Below are positions 10,089-18,670 of a DNA stretch of 50,935 bases, piece after piece; the stretch's first letter is position 1; each line of letters starts with the position of its first letter. The DNA comes from Rhodanobacter sp. FW104-R8 (GTDB taxonomy: Bacteria > Pseudomonadota > Gammaproteobacteria > Xanthomonadales > Rhodanobacteraceae), in NCBI RefSeq assembly GCF_001617365.1, contig NZ_LVJR01000121.1:1-50935 (forward strand). The letters are read 5' to 3'. Both the position numbers and the translations under genes were made by a program. The notes under the pieces were generated by a model, which did not search any database, was not told where the DNA came from, and saw only the letters and a list, made by a program, of their open reading frames with translations.

Positions 10089-10505
10089 ATGTCCCGCATG
10101 CAACCGGCAACATCATTCGACGAGGCGGCGATCGCCAGGCTGGTCGACCATTTCTACGAGAAGGTGCGGGCCGATCCGCGGATCGGCCCGATCTTCAACG
10201 CGGCGGTGCACGACTGGGACGGACACAAGCGCCTGCTGACCTCGTTCTGGGCCTCGGTGGCGCTGCGCGCGGGCAGCTACCGCGGCAACCCGATGGCCGC
10301 GCATCGCCCGCACCCGATCCGCGTCGAGCACTTCGACCACTGGCTCGCGCTGTGGCGCGAGACCTGCGCCGAGGAACTGGACGAGGCCCACGCCGCGCAG
10401 ATGCTGGAGTACGCCCGGCGCATCGGCAGCAGCCTCAAGCTGGGCCTCGGCCTGCACCCGCAGGCACGCCCGTTCGGCGTGCCGATCATCGGTACCAGCC
10501 GCTGA
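10089..10505 (+). CDS. Group III truncated hemoglobin
   Basis: A 138-residue heme protein of the truncated (2-on-2) globin family, group III, which can bind O2 or NO. Landmarks are LVDHFYEKVRADPRIGPIFN (A-B-C region), the WDGHKRLLTSFWASVALRAG segment, and YRGNPMAAHRPHPI with the likely proximal histidine, followed by FDHWLALWRETC. I chose the ATG at 10089. A longer frame to 10038 would run through the azurin terminator. A second in-frame ATG at 10098 is possible and there is no strong ribosome site for either. No FNR-type box was seen before it, so it may depend on its own weak promoter or on read-through. Its neighbours (azurin, thiol peroxidase, NO reductase) suggest a role in NO or oxidative stress. 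Confidence 0.85.
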   Translation: MSRMQPATSFDEAAIARLVDHFYEKVRADPRIGPIFNAAVHDWDGHKRLLTSFWASVALRAGSYRGNPMAAHRPHPIRVEHFDHWLALWRETCAEELDEAHAAQMLEYARRIGSSLKLGLGLHPQARPFGVPIIGTSR

Positions 10506-10517
10506 CGCGAGATGGCA

Positions 10518-10600
10518 CGTAGGGTGGGCACCGCCCGCCGTTTTCGCCCCGCCGTGAGACCACGTGGAGGCAACAGGCGGCGGGCGATGCCCGCCCTACG
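10518..10600. repeat. REP-like inverted repeat of a second sequence type
   Basis: CGTAGGGTGGGCACCGCCCG at 10518 is mirrored by CGGGCGATGCCCGCCCTACG ending at 10600, with about 37 nt between the arms. The layout is like the 3574-3699 element but the repeat unit differs. It fills the space between the hemoglobin and the convergent thiol peroxidase gene, where it could also act as a transcription barrier. Confidence 0.7.
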
Positions 10601-10609
10601 AAATCGGCA

Positions 10610-11110
10610 TCAGCCGAGCGCTTTCAGCGCCGCATCGTAGTTCGGCTCGTGGCCGATCTCGCCGACCAGCTCGGCGTGCAGCACCTTGTCGTGCCCGTCC
10701 AGCACCAGCACCGCGCGCGCCGCCAGTCCGGCCAGCGGGCCGCTGGCGATCGCCACGCCGTAGTCGTCGAGAAACCGGCGGCCGCGCATCAGCGACAGGT
10801 TGACCACCTTGTCCAGCCCCTCGGCGCCGCAGAAGCGCGCCTGCGCGAACGGCAGGTCGGCCGAGATGCACAGCACCACGGTATTGTCCAACTTGCCGGC
10901 CACCTGGTTGAAATGGCGCACCGAGGCGGCGCACACGCCGGTGTCGACGCTGGGGAAGATGTTCAGCACCTTGCGCTTGCCGGCATAGGCCGACAGCGAC
11001 ACGTCGGACAGGTCGCTGCCGACCAGCGTGAACGCCGGCGCCGTCGAACCGGCCGCGGGAAACTGGCCGTCGACCTTGATCGGCTGGCCCTTGAACGTGA
11101 CATGGGACAT
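10610..11110 (-). CDS. tpx: Thiol peroxidase (atypical 2-Cys peroxiredoxin)
   Basis: Reduces hydrogen peroxide and lipid hydroperoxides with electrons from thioredoxin. The 166-residue protein shows the Tpx layout: FPSVDTGVC with the peroxidatic cysteine C60, and RFCGAEG with the resolving cysteine C94, which form an intramolecular disulfide. T57 and R-containing SVRHFN complete the site. The start at 11110 ([18 protein letters not shown]) is typical of the family. The gene is convergent with the hemoglobin gene and follows the small CopD-like membrane gene by 26 nt, so the two may form one minus-strand transcript. Confidence 0.95.
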   Translation of the reverse strand: MSHVTFKGQPIKVDGQFPAAGSTAPAFTLVGSDLSDVSLSAYAGKRKVLNIFPSVDTGVCAASVRHFNQVAGKLDNTVVLCISADLPFAQARFCGAEGLDKVVNLSLMRGRRFLDDYGVAIASGPLAGLAARAVLVLDGHDKVLHAELVGEIGHEPNYDAALKALG

Positions 11111-11136
11111 GGTGCACCTCGTGCGTGGAAGGATGG

Positions 11137-11574
11137 CTACAAGTAGAACATGCCCTTGGCCAGGAAGACGATGCCCACCATCAGGCCCAGCACGATGCGA
11201 TGGGTATGCCGGAACCGGCACAGGTCCATCCTGCCGCGGCGCATCGCCCACATCGCGTTGACGAACACGCCGAGCACGCCGAACGCCAGCAGCACCTTCA
11301 GCAGCAGCCAGTTGCCGAAGCGCGAGCCGACGCAGGCGAAGCCGTCGCAGCGGATGTCGAACAGCGCACCGCCGCTGATAAACAGCAGGATCACCACCAC
11401 CGGCATGAACCTGCGCACCCGCGCCATCACGGCCTGCTCGATGCGCTGCACGGTGGCCGCGTCGAAATGCCGGTGGAACGATTCCACCACCAGTACCTCG
11501 AACGCCACCGCGCCGACGAACACGATGGCGCAGGACAGGTGCAGCAGGACAATCCACGGATACCAGGCAGGCAT
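11137..11574 (-). CDS. Small four-helix membrane protein, CopD-like
   Basis: A 145-residue protein with about four hydrophobic helices ([79 protein letters not shown]) and histidines near helix ends (LLH, RHTHR) that could bind heme or copper, as in CopD or b-type cytochrome-like proteins. The annotated start is ATG 11574 ([12 protein letters not shown]). An upstream in-frame ATG at 11604 has a better GGAG site, but the FNR-type box at 11635-11648 is centred 67.5 nt from 11574, the spacing seen elsewhere in the window. The gene is divergent from the NO reductase gene, so a role in NO respiration is plausible but unproven. Confidence 0.7.
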   Translation of the reverse strand: MPAWYPWIVLLHLSCAIVFVGAVAFEVLVVESFHRHFDAATVQRIEQAVMARVRRFMPVVVILLFISGGALFDIRCDGFACVGSRFGNWLLLKVLLAFGVLGVFVNAMWAMRRGRMDLCRFRHTHRIVLGLMVGIVFLAKGMFYL

Positions 11575-11634
11575 GGCGAATCCCGAAGCGCGAATGAGAG
11601 GCATACAGGCTCCGCCGCGAGCCGTGCCGGCGCC

Positions 11635-11648
11635 ATGACCTGCATCAT
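11635..11648 (-). promoter_or_regulatory. FNR/DNR-type box before the CopD-like gene
   Basis: ATGAC-CTGC-ATCAT, an imperfect anaerobic box centred 67.5 nt before the ATG at 11574 on the minus strand. It is separate from the NO reductase box about 100 nt away, so each divergent gene appears to have its own site. Confidence 0.45.
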
Positions 11649-11743
11649 GGCTTGCCGGATCGTGCGCCGGCAGGCGCGATGCAAGCGGTCCGGCCGGCCG
11701 CCGCTGCCTGCGACAATTCGTGCCGCACCTGACGCGGCGCAAA

Positions 11744-11757
11744 CTGACTTGAATCAG
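11744..11757 (+). promoter_or_regulatory. FNR/DNR-type box before NO reductase
   Basis: CTGAC-TTGA-ATCAG, with palindromic half-sites, centred 62.5 nt before the ATG at 11813. A class II activator site at -41.5 would give a leader of about 20 nt. Confidence 0.6.
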
Positions 11758-11812
11758 GGAGGGCGCCCGGCCCCGCCCCCAGCATGCGCGCATCCTTACA
11801 GGGAGATGCGCA

Positions 11813-14095
11813 ATGAGCAGTACCCGAAAACTCTGGCTTGGACTCGCGGCCTTGCTGGTCGCGTCCTTTGCCGTGCTGCTGTGGGTCGGCAGCCTGGTCC
11901 ACCAGCAGGCCCCGCCCTTGCCGGCGGCGGTGGTCACCAGCGGCGACGAGACGCTGTACACGAAGGGCGACATCGAGCTGGGCCGCGAGGTCTGGCAGAG
12001 CATCGGCGGCCAGCAGCTCGGCTCGATCTGGGGCCACGGCGCGCTGCTGGCGCCGGACTGGAGCGCCGACTGGATGCACCGCGAGGCGCTCGCCATGCTG
12101 GAGCTGCTGGCGCACGACCGGGGCGCCGCATCGTTCGACTCGCTCGATGCGGAACACCAGGCCGCGCTGAAGGCGCGCGTGCAGGCGGAAATGCGCACCA
12201 ACACTTACGACCCGGCCACCGACACCATCAAGGTGTCGCCGCTGCGCGCGCAGGCGATGATGGTGGTGGGCGCGCACTACATGAGCCTGTTCAGCAACGA
12301 CCCGGCCACCGCCAGGCTGCGCAAGGTCTATGCGATGCGTGACAACACCATCGCCGAGCTGGACCATCGCCGCGCGGTCACCGCGTTCTTCTGGTGGGCC
12401 AGCTGGGCCACCACCGCGGACCGGCCGGACAGCACCATCAGCTACACGCAGAACTGGCCGTACGATCCGCTGACGGGCAACACCGCCACCCCGGCCAGCT
12501 TCATGTGGTCGGTGTTCAGCGTGCTGTTCCTGATCCTCGGCATCGGCCTGCTCGGCTGGCACCATGCGCGCCAGGTGAGCCACGAGCCGCTGCCGCCGAT
12601 TCCGGCGCGCGACCCGCTCACCGAGCTGAAGCCGACGCCGTCGATGAAGGCCACCGGCAAGTATTTCTGGACCGTGCTGGCGCTGTTCCTGGCGCAGATC
12701 CTGCTGGGCGCCACCACCGCGCACTACCAGGTGGAAGGCCAGCAGGCCTACGGCTTCGCGCTGGCCAACTACCTGCCGTACAGCCTCACCCGCACCTGGC
12801 ACACCGAGCTGGCGGTGCTGTGGATCGCCACCGCGTGGCTGGCCACCGGCTTGTACATCGCCCCGCTGATCTCCGGCCATGAGCCGAAATTCCAGCGGCT
12901 CGGGGTGAACTTCCTGTGGGTCTGCCTGCTGGTGATCGTGGTCGGTTCGTTCGCCGGCCAGTGGTTCGCGGTGATGGACAAGATGGGCCTGCAGTACAAC
13001 TTCTGGTTCGGCCACCAGGGCTGGGAATACACCGACCTCGGCCGCTTCTGGCAGATCTTCCTGTTCATCGGGCTGATGCTGTGGCTGTTCCTGGTCGGCC
13101 GCGCGCTGTGGCCGGCGATGCGCGGCGACAAGGAGGGCGCCTCGATCGTGGGCCTGCTGTTCCTCTCCACCGTGGCGATCGGCCTGCTCTACGGCGCCGG
13201 CCTGATGTGGGGCGAGCACACCCACATCGCGATGGTCGAGTACTGGCGCTGGTGGGTGGTGCACCTGTGGGTGGAAGGCTTCTTCGAGGTGTTCGCCACC
13301 GCGGTGATCAGCTACCTGTTCGTCAAGCTGGGCCTGCTGCGCGTGGGCACCGCCACCACCAACGTGCTGTTCGCCACCATCGTGTTCATGGCCGGCGGCG
13401 TGCTGGGCACCCTGCACCACCTGTACTTCAGCGGCACCACCACGGCGGTGATCGCGCTGGGCGCCAGCTTCTCGGCGCTGGAAGTGGTGCCGCTGGCGAT
13501 GATCGGGCTGGAAGCCTACGACACCTGGAAGAAGCAGCACGCCGCGCCGTGGATGGCGCGCTACCGCTGGCCGATCATGTTCTTCGTGGCGGTGAGCTTC
13601 TGGAACCTGGTGGGCGCAGGCCTGTTCGGCTTCCTCGTCAACACGCCGATCGCGCTGTACTACATGCAGGGCCTCAACCTCACCGCCACGCACGCCCATA
13701 CCGCGCTGTTCGGCGTATACGGCATGCTCGGCCTGGGCCTGATGCTGTTCTGCCTGCGCGGCATCAAGCCGGAGGCGCAGTGGCGCGAGGGCTGGCTGCG
13801 CGGCTCGTTCTGGTGCCTCAACATCGGCCTGTCGATGATGGCCGCGCTGACCCTGCTGCCGCTGGGCATCCTGCAGCTGAAGGCGGTGCTGGAACACGGC
13901 TACTGGTTCGCCCGCTCGGCCGAGTTCATGGATCGCCCGCTGATCCACCTGCTGGTGTGGATGCGCGTGCCGGGCGACACCCTGTTCGCCGTCGGCGCCG
14001 TGCTGATCGCGGTGTTCGCCGCCGCGCTGTGGCTGGCGCCGAAGCGCCGGCCGGCCCCGGCGGCGTTGCCGCAGGCGGCCCGCGACAACGCGTGA
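11813..14095 (+). CDS. norZ: Quinol-dependent nitric oxide reductase (qNor)
   Basis: Inner-membrane enzyme that reduces two NO to N2O with quinol electrons. The 760-residue single-chain form carries the N-terminal extension fused to the NorB-like heme-copper core, so no separate NorC is needed. The core shows heme ligands H330 (WHTELAVLW) and H627/H629 (THAHTALFG), and non-heme iron (FeB) ligands H484, H535 and H536 (VVHLWVEGFFE; TLHHLYFSG). The catalytic glutamate E488 lies at the expected plus 4 from H484. The spacing of 51 residues from H484 to H535 matches NorB enzymes. The ATG follows GGGAGATGCGCA. Regulation by an FNR/DNR-type box at 11744-11757 is likely. A strong hairpin follows the stop, then the SirB2-like gene. 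Confidence 0.97.
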   Translation: MSSTRKLWLGLAALLVASFAVLLWVGSLVHQQAPPLPAAVVTSGDETLYTKGDIELGREVWQSIGGQQLGSIWGHGALLAPDWSADWMHREALAMLELLAHDRGAASFDSLDAEHQAALKARVQAEMRTNTYDPATDTIKVSPLRAQAMMVVGAHYMSLFSNDPATARLRKVYAMRDNTIAELDHRRAVTAFFWWASWATTADRPDSTISYTQNWPYDPLTGNTATPASFMWSVFSVLFLILGIGLLGWHHARQVSHEPLPPIPARDPLTELKPTPSMKATGKYFWTVLALFLAQILLGATTAHYQVEGQQAYGFALANYLPYSLTRTWHTELAVLWIATAWLATGLYIAPLISGHEPKFQRLGVNFLWVCLLVIVVGSFAGQWFAVMDKMGLQYNFWFGHQGWEYTDLGRFWQIFLFIGLMLWLFLVGRALWPAMRGDKEGASIVGLLFLSTVAIGLLYGAGLMWGEHTHIAMVEYWRWWVVHLWVEGFFEVFATAVISYLFVKLGLLRVGTATTNVLFATIVFMAGGVLGTLHHLYFSGTTTAVIALGASFSALEVVPLAMIGLEAYDTWKKQHAAPWMARYRWPIMFFVAVSFWNLVGAGLFGFLVNTPIALYYMQGLNLTATHAHTALFGVYGMLGLGLMLFCLRGIKPEAQWREGWLRGSFWCLNIGLSMMAALTLLPLGILQLKAVLEHGYWFARSAEFMDRPLIHLLVWMRVPGDTLFAVGAVLIAVFAAALWLAPKRRPAPAALPQAARDNA

Positions 14096-14100
14096 CGCAA

Positions 14101-14130
14101 ATCAGGGCGCGCCGCGAGGCGCGCCCTGAT
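14101..14130 (+). terminator. Strong hairpin after norZ, without a T-run
   Basis: ATCAGGGCGCGCC pairs perfectly with GGCGCGCCCTGAT around a GCGA loop, starting 5 nt after the norZ stop. There is no U-tract, so it may protect the 3' end or partly attenuate transcription into the downstream SirB2/decarboxylase genes instead of stopping it fully. Confidence 0.55.
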
Positions 14131-14167
14131 GCTTGTCCCATTCCCCATTCCCGCGCCCGAATCCCCG

Positions 14168-14572
14168 ATGCTCGAGTTCTATCCGCAGATCAAATGGGTG
14201 CACATCGCCTGCGTGCTGGCCAGCGGCCTGCTGTTCGCCTTGCGCGGCCTGCTGGTGCAGGGCGGCCACGCCGGCGCCGCACAGTGGGAGCCGGTGCGCT
14301 GGCTCAGCTACGCCATCGACACCACCCTGCTCACCGCCGCGCTGATGCTGGTGAGCATCCTGCCGCACGCGCTGTACGCCAACGGCTGGCTCGCCACCAA
14401 GCTGGTGCTGCTGGTGGCCTACGTGGTGCTGGGCACGCTGGCGCTGAAGCGGGCGCGCACGCCGCGCATGCGGCGGATCTTCTACGTGGCCGCGCTGGCC
14501 ACCTACGTCTACATGCTCGGGGTGGCACGCATGCATCATCCGCTGGGCTGGCTGCACGGATGGTCCGCGTGA
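14168..14572 (+). CDS. SirB2-family membrane protein
   Basis: A 134-residue protein with about four transmembrane helices (WVHIACVLASGLLFALRGLL; DTTLLTAALMLVSILPHALY; LATKLVLLVAYVVLGTLAL; IFYVAALATYVYMLGVA), matching the SirB2 family (invasion gene expression up-regulator), whose biochemical role is unknown. I chose ATG 14168 (MLEFYPQIKWVHIAC). A longer frame from 14129 would start inside the norZ hairpin. Histidines in the first helix and in ARMHHPLG could bind heme or metal. Its stop overlaps the start of the decarboxylase gene, so the two are translationally coupled. Relatives often sit next to NO-detoxification genes, which would fit here (inference). Confidence 0.8.
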   Translation: MLEFYPQIKWVHIACVLASGLLFALRGLLVQGGHAGAAQWEPVRWLSYAIDTTLLTAALMLVSILPHALYANGWLATKLVLLVAYVVLGTLALKRARTPRMRRIFYVAALATYVYMLGVARMHHPLGWLHGWSA

Positions 14573-16524
14573 GCGCGGCGCAGCCCTTCCCCACGGAAGA
14601 ACCGCGCGACCACGCGCTGGACGCCTGCTTCCTCGGCCCCTACGGCGAGAACGACACGCTGCTGGAAAAACTGCTGGTGGAGTTCCTGCGCGACCACGTC
14701 TACTGGCGGCGCAACTTCCACCCCGAGGATCCGCCGGCGATCGCCACCGCCGCCGCCCATCATCCGGACTACCTCGCCTTCGAATCGCGCATGCGCCGCG
14801 AGCTGCACCAGCTCTCCGCCGCGCTGAAGAGGTCGGTGCCGTTCCACAGCCCGCGCTACATCGGCCACATGGCCTCCGACCTGCTGCTGCCGGGGCTGGC
14901 CGCGCAGATGCTCACGTTGCCGTACAACCCCAACAACGTCAGCGAGGATGCCGCCCCGGTCACCGTGGACCTGGAGGTGCAGGTGGGCCTGCAGCTGGCG
15001 CGCATGCTCGGCTACCCGCACGATCCCGCGCAGCCGGCCTGCGCGTTCGGCCACCTCACCTCCGGCGGCACCCTGGCGAACTACCAGGCATTGCGGCTGG
15101 CGCTGGCGCTGAAGGCGTTCCCGGTGGCGCTGCGCGCGGCCGGCGTGCCGGAGCTGCCGCTGCCGGCGGACGCCTGGGCCGCCTTCAATCTTTCCACCGC
15201 CGACGGCATCGCGCTGCTGGAGGCGTGGCAGCGCTGGCTGGCCGCGCAGACGCCGGCACAACGCGCGCACTGGCTGCAGCGGGTGGAGCGCGAGCGCATC
15301 GAGCAGCGCGGCCTGGCCGGCTTCTTCGCCGCGCATCCGCAGCTGCGCGTGCCGCTGGTGCTGGCTCCGGTCACCGCGCATTACTCCTGGAGCAAGGGGC
15401 TGAAGCTGCTCGGCCTCGGCCGCGACCAGCTGGAGCTGCTGTCCACCGACGGCATGCGGCTGGACCCCGCCGCGTTGCACGACACGCTGGAACGCTGCGC
15501 ACGCGAGCTTCAACCCGTGCTGATGTGCGTGGCCGTGCTCGGCGGCACCGAGTACGGCACCATCGACCCGCTCGACGCGGTGCTCGACGCGCGCCATGCA
15601 TCGCGCCGGCGCGGGCTGGATTTCGCGGTGCACGTGGACGCCGCCTGGGGCGGCTACCTGGCCACGCTGTTCCGCCACGAGGACGGCTCGCTGCGCACGC
15701 GCGACGAAGTGGCCGCCGACTACACGCAGTTCCCCACGCCCGCGGTGCATGCCGCGTTTGCCGCGCTGGGCGACACCGACTCGGTCACCGTCGACCCGCA
15801 CAAGCTCGGCTACCTGCCCTACGGCAGCGGCGCCTTCATCTGCCGCGACCACCGCGCAATGGCGCTGCTGGCCGAGCGCGCCGACTACGTGTTCCATGCC
15901 GCCACGCCCGCCGACTACCTGGCGCGCTACCGCAGCCTGGGCCAGTTCATCCCGGAGGGCTCGAAATCCGGCGCGGCGGCTGCCGCGGTCTACGTGACGC
16001 ACAAGGTGCTGCCGCTGGACCACGCCCACTTCGGCCGGCTGCCGCGCGCCACCGTGCGTGCGGCCGAGGCGTTCCACGCCCGCGCGCAACGCTTCGCGCT
16101 GGAGCTGGCCGACTGCGTGCACGCGCTGGTGCCGTTCGCGCCGGACAGCAACCTGGTCTGCCTGGCGCTCAACCCGCCCGGCAACGCCTCGGTGGCGACG
16201 GCGAACGCATTCGTGCGCGCCCTGCACGACGAGCTGCGCTGCGACCCGCAGCAGCCGCTGCAGACCAGGGAGTTCTTCGGCTCGGTGACCAGCCTGCGCC
16301 CGGAGATGCTCGGCGCGGCGCAGACGGCGCGTATCCTCGGTGCGCTGGGCCTCGACCCGGCCAGCTTCGTTCCCGGCGACGACCGCCTGCTGATCCTGCG
16401 CCACACGCTGATGAACCCCTACCTGATCGATCGCGAAAACGGCATCAGCTACATCGACCGCTACTTCGACTTCCTCGGCCGGCGCGTGCGCGCCCTGCGC
16501 GACGCTGCCGGCTCCCGCCCATGA
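14560..16524 (+). CDS. PLP-dependent group II decarboxylase, tyrosine-decarboxylase-like
   Basis: A cytoplasmic amino-acid decarboxylase of 654 residues. The PLP lysine is K415 in DPHKLGYLPYGSG and the cofactor aspartate lies in HVDAAWGGY. The long form and the motifs FLGPYGEND, WRRNFHPEDP, SPRYIGHM, HYSWSKG, GGTEYGTIDPLD and EGSKSGAAAA resemble, from memory, the approximately 620-residue tyrosine decarboxylases of lactic acid bacteria rather than the shorter glutamate decarboxylases. The substrate is therefore perhaps tyrosine or another aromatic amino acid, but this is inferred. The start may be ATG 14560 or GTG 14569; the latter overlaps the SirB2 stop as GTGA. The next gene begins at or just after this stop, giving a coupled operon. 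Confidence 0.88.
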   Translation: MVRVSAAQPFPTEEPRDHALDACFLGPYGENDTLLEKLLVEFLRDHVYWRRNFHPEDPPAIATAAAHHPDYLAFESRMRRELHQLSAALKRSVPFHSPRYIGHMASDLLLPGLAAQMLTLPYNPNNVSEDAAPVTVDLEVQVGLQLARMLGYPHDPAQPACAFGHLTSGGTLANYQALRLALALKAFPVALRAAGVPELPLPADAWAAFNLSTADGIALLEAWQRWLAAQTPAQRAHWLQRVERERIEQRGLAGFFAAHPQLRVPLVLAPVTAHYSWSKGLKLLGLGRDQLELLSTDGMRLDPAALHDTLERCARELQPVLMCVAVLGGTEYGTIDPLDAVLDARHASRRRGLDFAVHVDAAWGGYLATLFRHEDGSLRTRDEVAADYTQFPTPAVHAAFAALGDTDSVTVDPHKLGYLPYGSGAFICRDHRAMALLAERADYVFHAATPADYLARYRSLGQFIPEGSKSGAAAAAVYVTHKVLPLDHAHFGRLPRATVRAAEAFHARAQRFALELADCVHALVPFAPDSNLVCLALNPPGNASVATANAFVRALHDELRCDPQQPLQTREFFGSVTSLRPEMLGAAQTARILGALGLDPASFVPGDDRLLILRHTLMNPYLIDRENGISYIDRYFDFLGRRVRALRDAAGSRP

Positions 16525-16538
16525 TCACGGAGCCTGCG

Positions 16539-17657
16539 ATGGACACCGTCCTACGACTGGTCAATCCGCAACGCGAGGCCGACCGGCGCTGGGTGCACAC
16601 CGCGCTGGTGAAGCTGGCGCAGGAAGCGGCGCGCTCGGCCGACACCCACCTGCTGAAGCTGAACTTCCCCGGCTTCCACGGCATCGACTTCTACTTCAAG
16701 GACGAGGCCGCGCACCCCAGCGGCAGCCTGAAGCACCGCCTGGCGCGCTCGCTGTTCCTCTACGCGCTGTGCAACGGCCGCCTGCGCGGCGGGCAGACCG
16801 TGGTGGATGCCTCCTCCGGCAGCACGGCGATTTCCGAGGCGTGGTTCGCGCGCCTGCTGGGCCTGCCGTTCATCGCGGTGATGCCGGCCTGCACCGCGCC
16901 GGGCAAGATCCGCGACGTGCAGGCGCTGGGCGGCGAATGCGACCTGGTCGAGGATCCCGCCCAGGTGCATGCGCGCGCCGCCGAGCACGCCGCGCGCGGC
17001 GCCTGCCACCTGGACCAGTTCGGCCTGGCCGAGCGCGCCACCGACTGGCGCGGCAACAACAACATCGCCGAGTCGATCATCGGCCAGCTCGCCCTCGAGG
17101 CCGAGCCCGAGCCGGCCTGGATCGTCTGCGGCGCCGGCACCGGCGGCACCTCGGCCACCATCGGCCGCTACCTGCGTTACCGCCGGCTGTACACGCAGCT
17201 GTGCGTGGCCGAACCGGCCGGCAGCGGCTTCGTGCACGGCTGGCTCACGCGCGACCCCCAGGCACGGGCCAGCCAGCCCACCCTGATCGAGGGCATCGGC
17301 CGGCCGCGGGTGGAGCCGGGCTTCCTGTTCGACGTGGTCGACCGCGTGATCGAGGTGCCCGACGCCGCCTCGATCGCCGCCGCCTGGCTGCTGGAGGAAC
17401 TCATCGGCCACCGCTACGGCGGCTCGTCCGGCACCAACCTGGTCGCCTGCCTGCAGCTGGCCGCCTCGATGCGCGCCCGCGGCGAGCGCGGCAGCATCGT
17501 CAGCCTGCTGTGCGACCGCGGCGAGCGCTACGCGCAGACGCTGTTCGATCCGTCGTGGCTGGCCGCCCGCGGCATCGACCTGGCGCCATGGAGCGCCGCG
17601 CTGCGCGACAGCCTGACCAGCGGCAGCCTGCCGATGGCGGCCGGCGCCGTGCCGTGA
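16539..17657 (+). CDS. PLP-dependent cysteine-synthase/CBS-fold enzyme
   Basis: A 372-residue fold-type II PLP enzyme of the cysteine synthase / cystathionine beta-synthase superfamily, which usually carries out beta-replacement on serine derivatives. The PLP lysine is K65 in SGSLKHRLA. The substrate-binding loop SSGSTAIS is near 87 and the phosphate-binding GAGTGGTSATIG is near 200. I used ATG 16539 because GGAG lies 6 nt upstream. ATG 16521 overlaps the previous stop (ATGA) and is the alternative. No CBS regulatory domain is present. The stop overlaps the GTG of the next gene. The real substrate is unknown, and ordinary cysteine synthesis is less likely given the decarboxylase and TyrA-like partners. 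Confidence 0.87.
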   Translation: MDTVLRLVNPQREADRRWVHTALVKLAQEAARSADTHLLKLNFPGFHGIDFYFKDEAAHPSGSLKHRLARSLFLYALCNGRLRGGQTVVDASSGSTAISEAWFARLLGLPFIAVMPACTAPGKIRDVQALGGECDLVEDPAQVHARAAEHAARGACHLDQFGLAERATDWRGNNNIAESIIGQLALEAEPEPAWIVCGAGTGGTSATIGRYLRYRRLYTQLCVAEPAGSGFVHGWLTRDPQARASQPTLIEGIGRPRVEPGFLFDVVDRVIEVPDAASIAAAWLLEELIGHRYGGSSGTNLVACLQLAASMRARGERGSIVSLLCDRGERYAQTLFDPSWLAARGIDLAPWSAALRDSLTSGSLPMAAGAVP

Positions 17658-18418
17658 CCTTCGCCATCCTCGGCTACGGCCGCTTCGGGCAGGCCTTCGC
17701 CGGCCTGCTGCAACAGGCGGGATACCCGGTGCGCGCCTTCGACCCGCAGGCCAGGGTGCCCGCCGACCTCGCCGCGCCCTCGGCCGCGGCGGCGATCGAC
17801 GGCGCGGCGTGGGTGGTGCTGGCGATGCCGGTGCCGCACCTGCGCGCGGCCCTGCGCGCGCTGCGCCCGCAGCTGCACGCCGGGCAGACCGTGCTCGACG
17901 TGGGCAGCGTGAAGATGCATCCCTGCGCGACGATGGACGAACTGCTCGGTGCGGCGATCCCGCACGCCGGCACGCATCCGCTGTTCGGCCCGCTCAGCCT
18001 GGCCCGCGGCGAGCCGCTGCGCACGGTGGTCTGCCCCGCCGCGCAGCATCCGCAAGCCGCCGCCCGCGCCGGCGCGCTGTTCCGCACACTCGGCTGCGAG
18101 GTGATCGAACAGGATCCGGAAAGCCACGACCGCGCCATGGCGATGACCCACGCGCTGGCGTTCTTCATCGCCAAGGGCTTGGTCGACCTCGGCGTGGACG
18201 ACGGCGTGCCGGTGGCGCCGCCCTCGTTCCAGGGCATGAAGCACATGCTGGCCGCGGTGCGCGGCGACGCCGGCCACCTGTTCGCCGCGATCCAGCGCGA
18301 GAACCCGTTCGCCGCCGAGGCACGCGCGCAACTGCTGGCCGAACTCGAACGGGTGCACCGGCAACTGCTGGCCGACGCAGACGGCGACAGCCTGGCGATC
18401 CCTGCACCGCCGGCATGA
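17654..18418 (+). CDS. Prephenate-dehydrogenase-like protein (TyrA family)
   Basis: A 254-residue NAD(P)-dependent dehydrogenase. The Rossmann start MTFAILGYGRFGQAF (G7, G9, G12) is followed by DVGSVKMHPC, GTHPLFGPLS near 110 and MTHALAFFIAKGL near 170, the signatures of the TyrA family that convert prephenate to 4-hydroxyphenylpyruvate or arogenate to tyrosine. It is short, with no chorismate mutase or ACT domain. The GTG start at 17654 overlaps the previous stop (GTGA). With a tyrosine-decarboxylase-like enzyme in the same operon it could supply tyrosine for decarboxylation (inference). A hairpin follows the stop at 18425-18455. Confidence 0.85.
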   Translation: MTFAILGYGRFGQAFAGLLQQAGYPVRAFDPQARVPADLAAPSAAAAIDGAAWVVLAMPVPHLRAALRALRPQLHAGQTVLDVGSVKMHPCATMDELLGAAIPHAGTHPLFGPLSLARGEPLRTVVCPAAQHPQAAARAGALFRTLGCEVIEQDPESHDRAMAMTHALAFFIAKGLVDLGVDDGVPVAPPSFQGMKHMLAAVRGDAGHLFAAIQRENPFAAEARAQLLAELERVHRQLLADADGDSLAIPAPPA

Positions 18419-18424
18419 GCTTCC

Positions 18425-18455
18425 ACGGGCCGTGCGGCTTCCTCGCACAGCCCGT
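18425..18455 (+). terminator. Hairpin after the decarboxylase operon
   Basis: ACGGGC-C-GTGCG pairs with CGCAC-A-GCCCGT with one mismatch, 6 nt after the tyrA-like stop, with no T-run. It probably marks the operon end. The remaining roughly 200 nt to the next gene show no further recognisable element. Confidence 0.4.
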
Positions 18456-18670
18456 ACCGGCGGTGTCCACCCGCGGATTCGTCGGCCTGCTGCGCGGCCA
18501 GCGCACGCGCGCGTGGCCGGACGCGCTGCACGCAGCACCGCATGCCCGCGCGGACGAAGCCCGCACCTTCCCGGCAACCCCGCTGCGGCGCCGTGCCACA
18601 ACGCTTTCCGCGCCGTGGCATGGCAGCATGAACTTGCCGAAAGTTCCCCGTCAGGCTATCGGGAAAGTCC

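Noticed and set aside
11645..13948. Long minus-strand ORF over NO reductase
   Set aside because: Antisense shadow of norZ with low-complexity His/Gln/Arg composition.
12916..14559. Long N-terminal extension of the decarboxylase frame across norZ
   Set aside because: It overlaps most of norZ in another frame. The decarboxylase homology begins only after about 14560.
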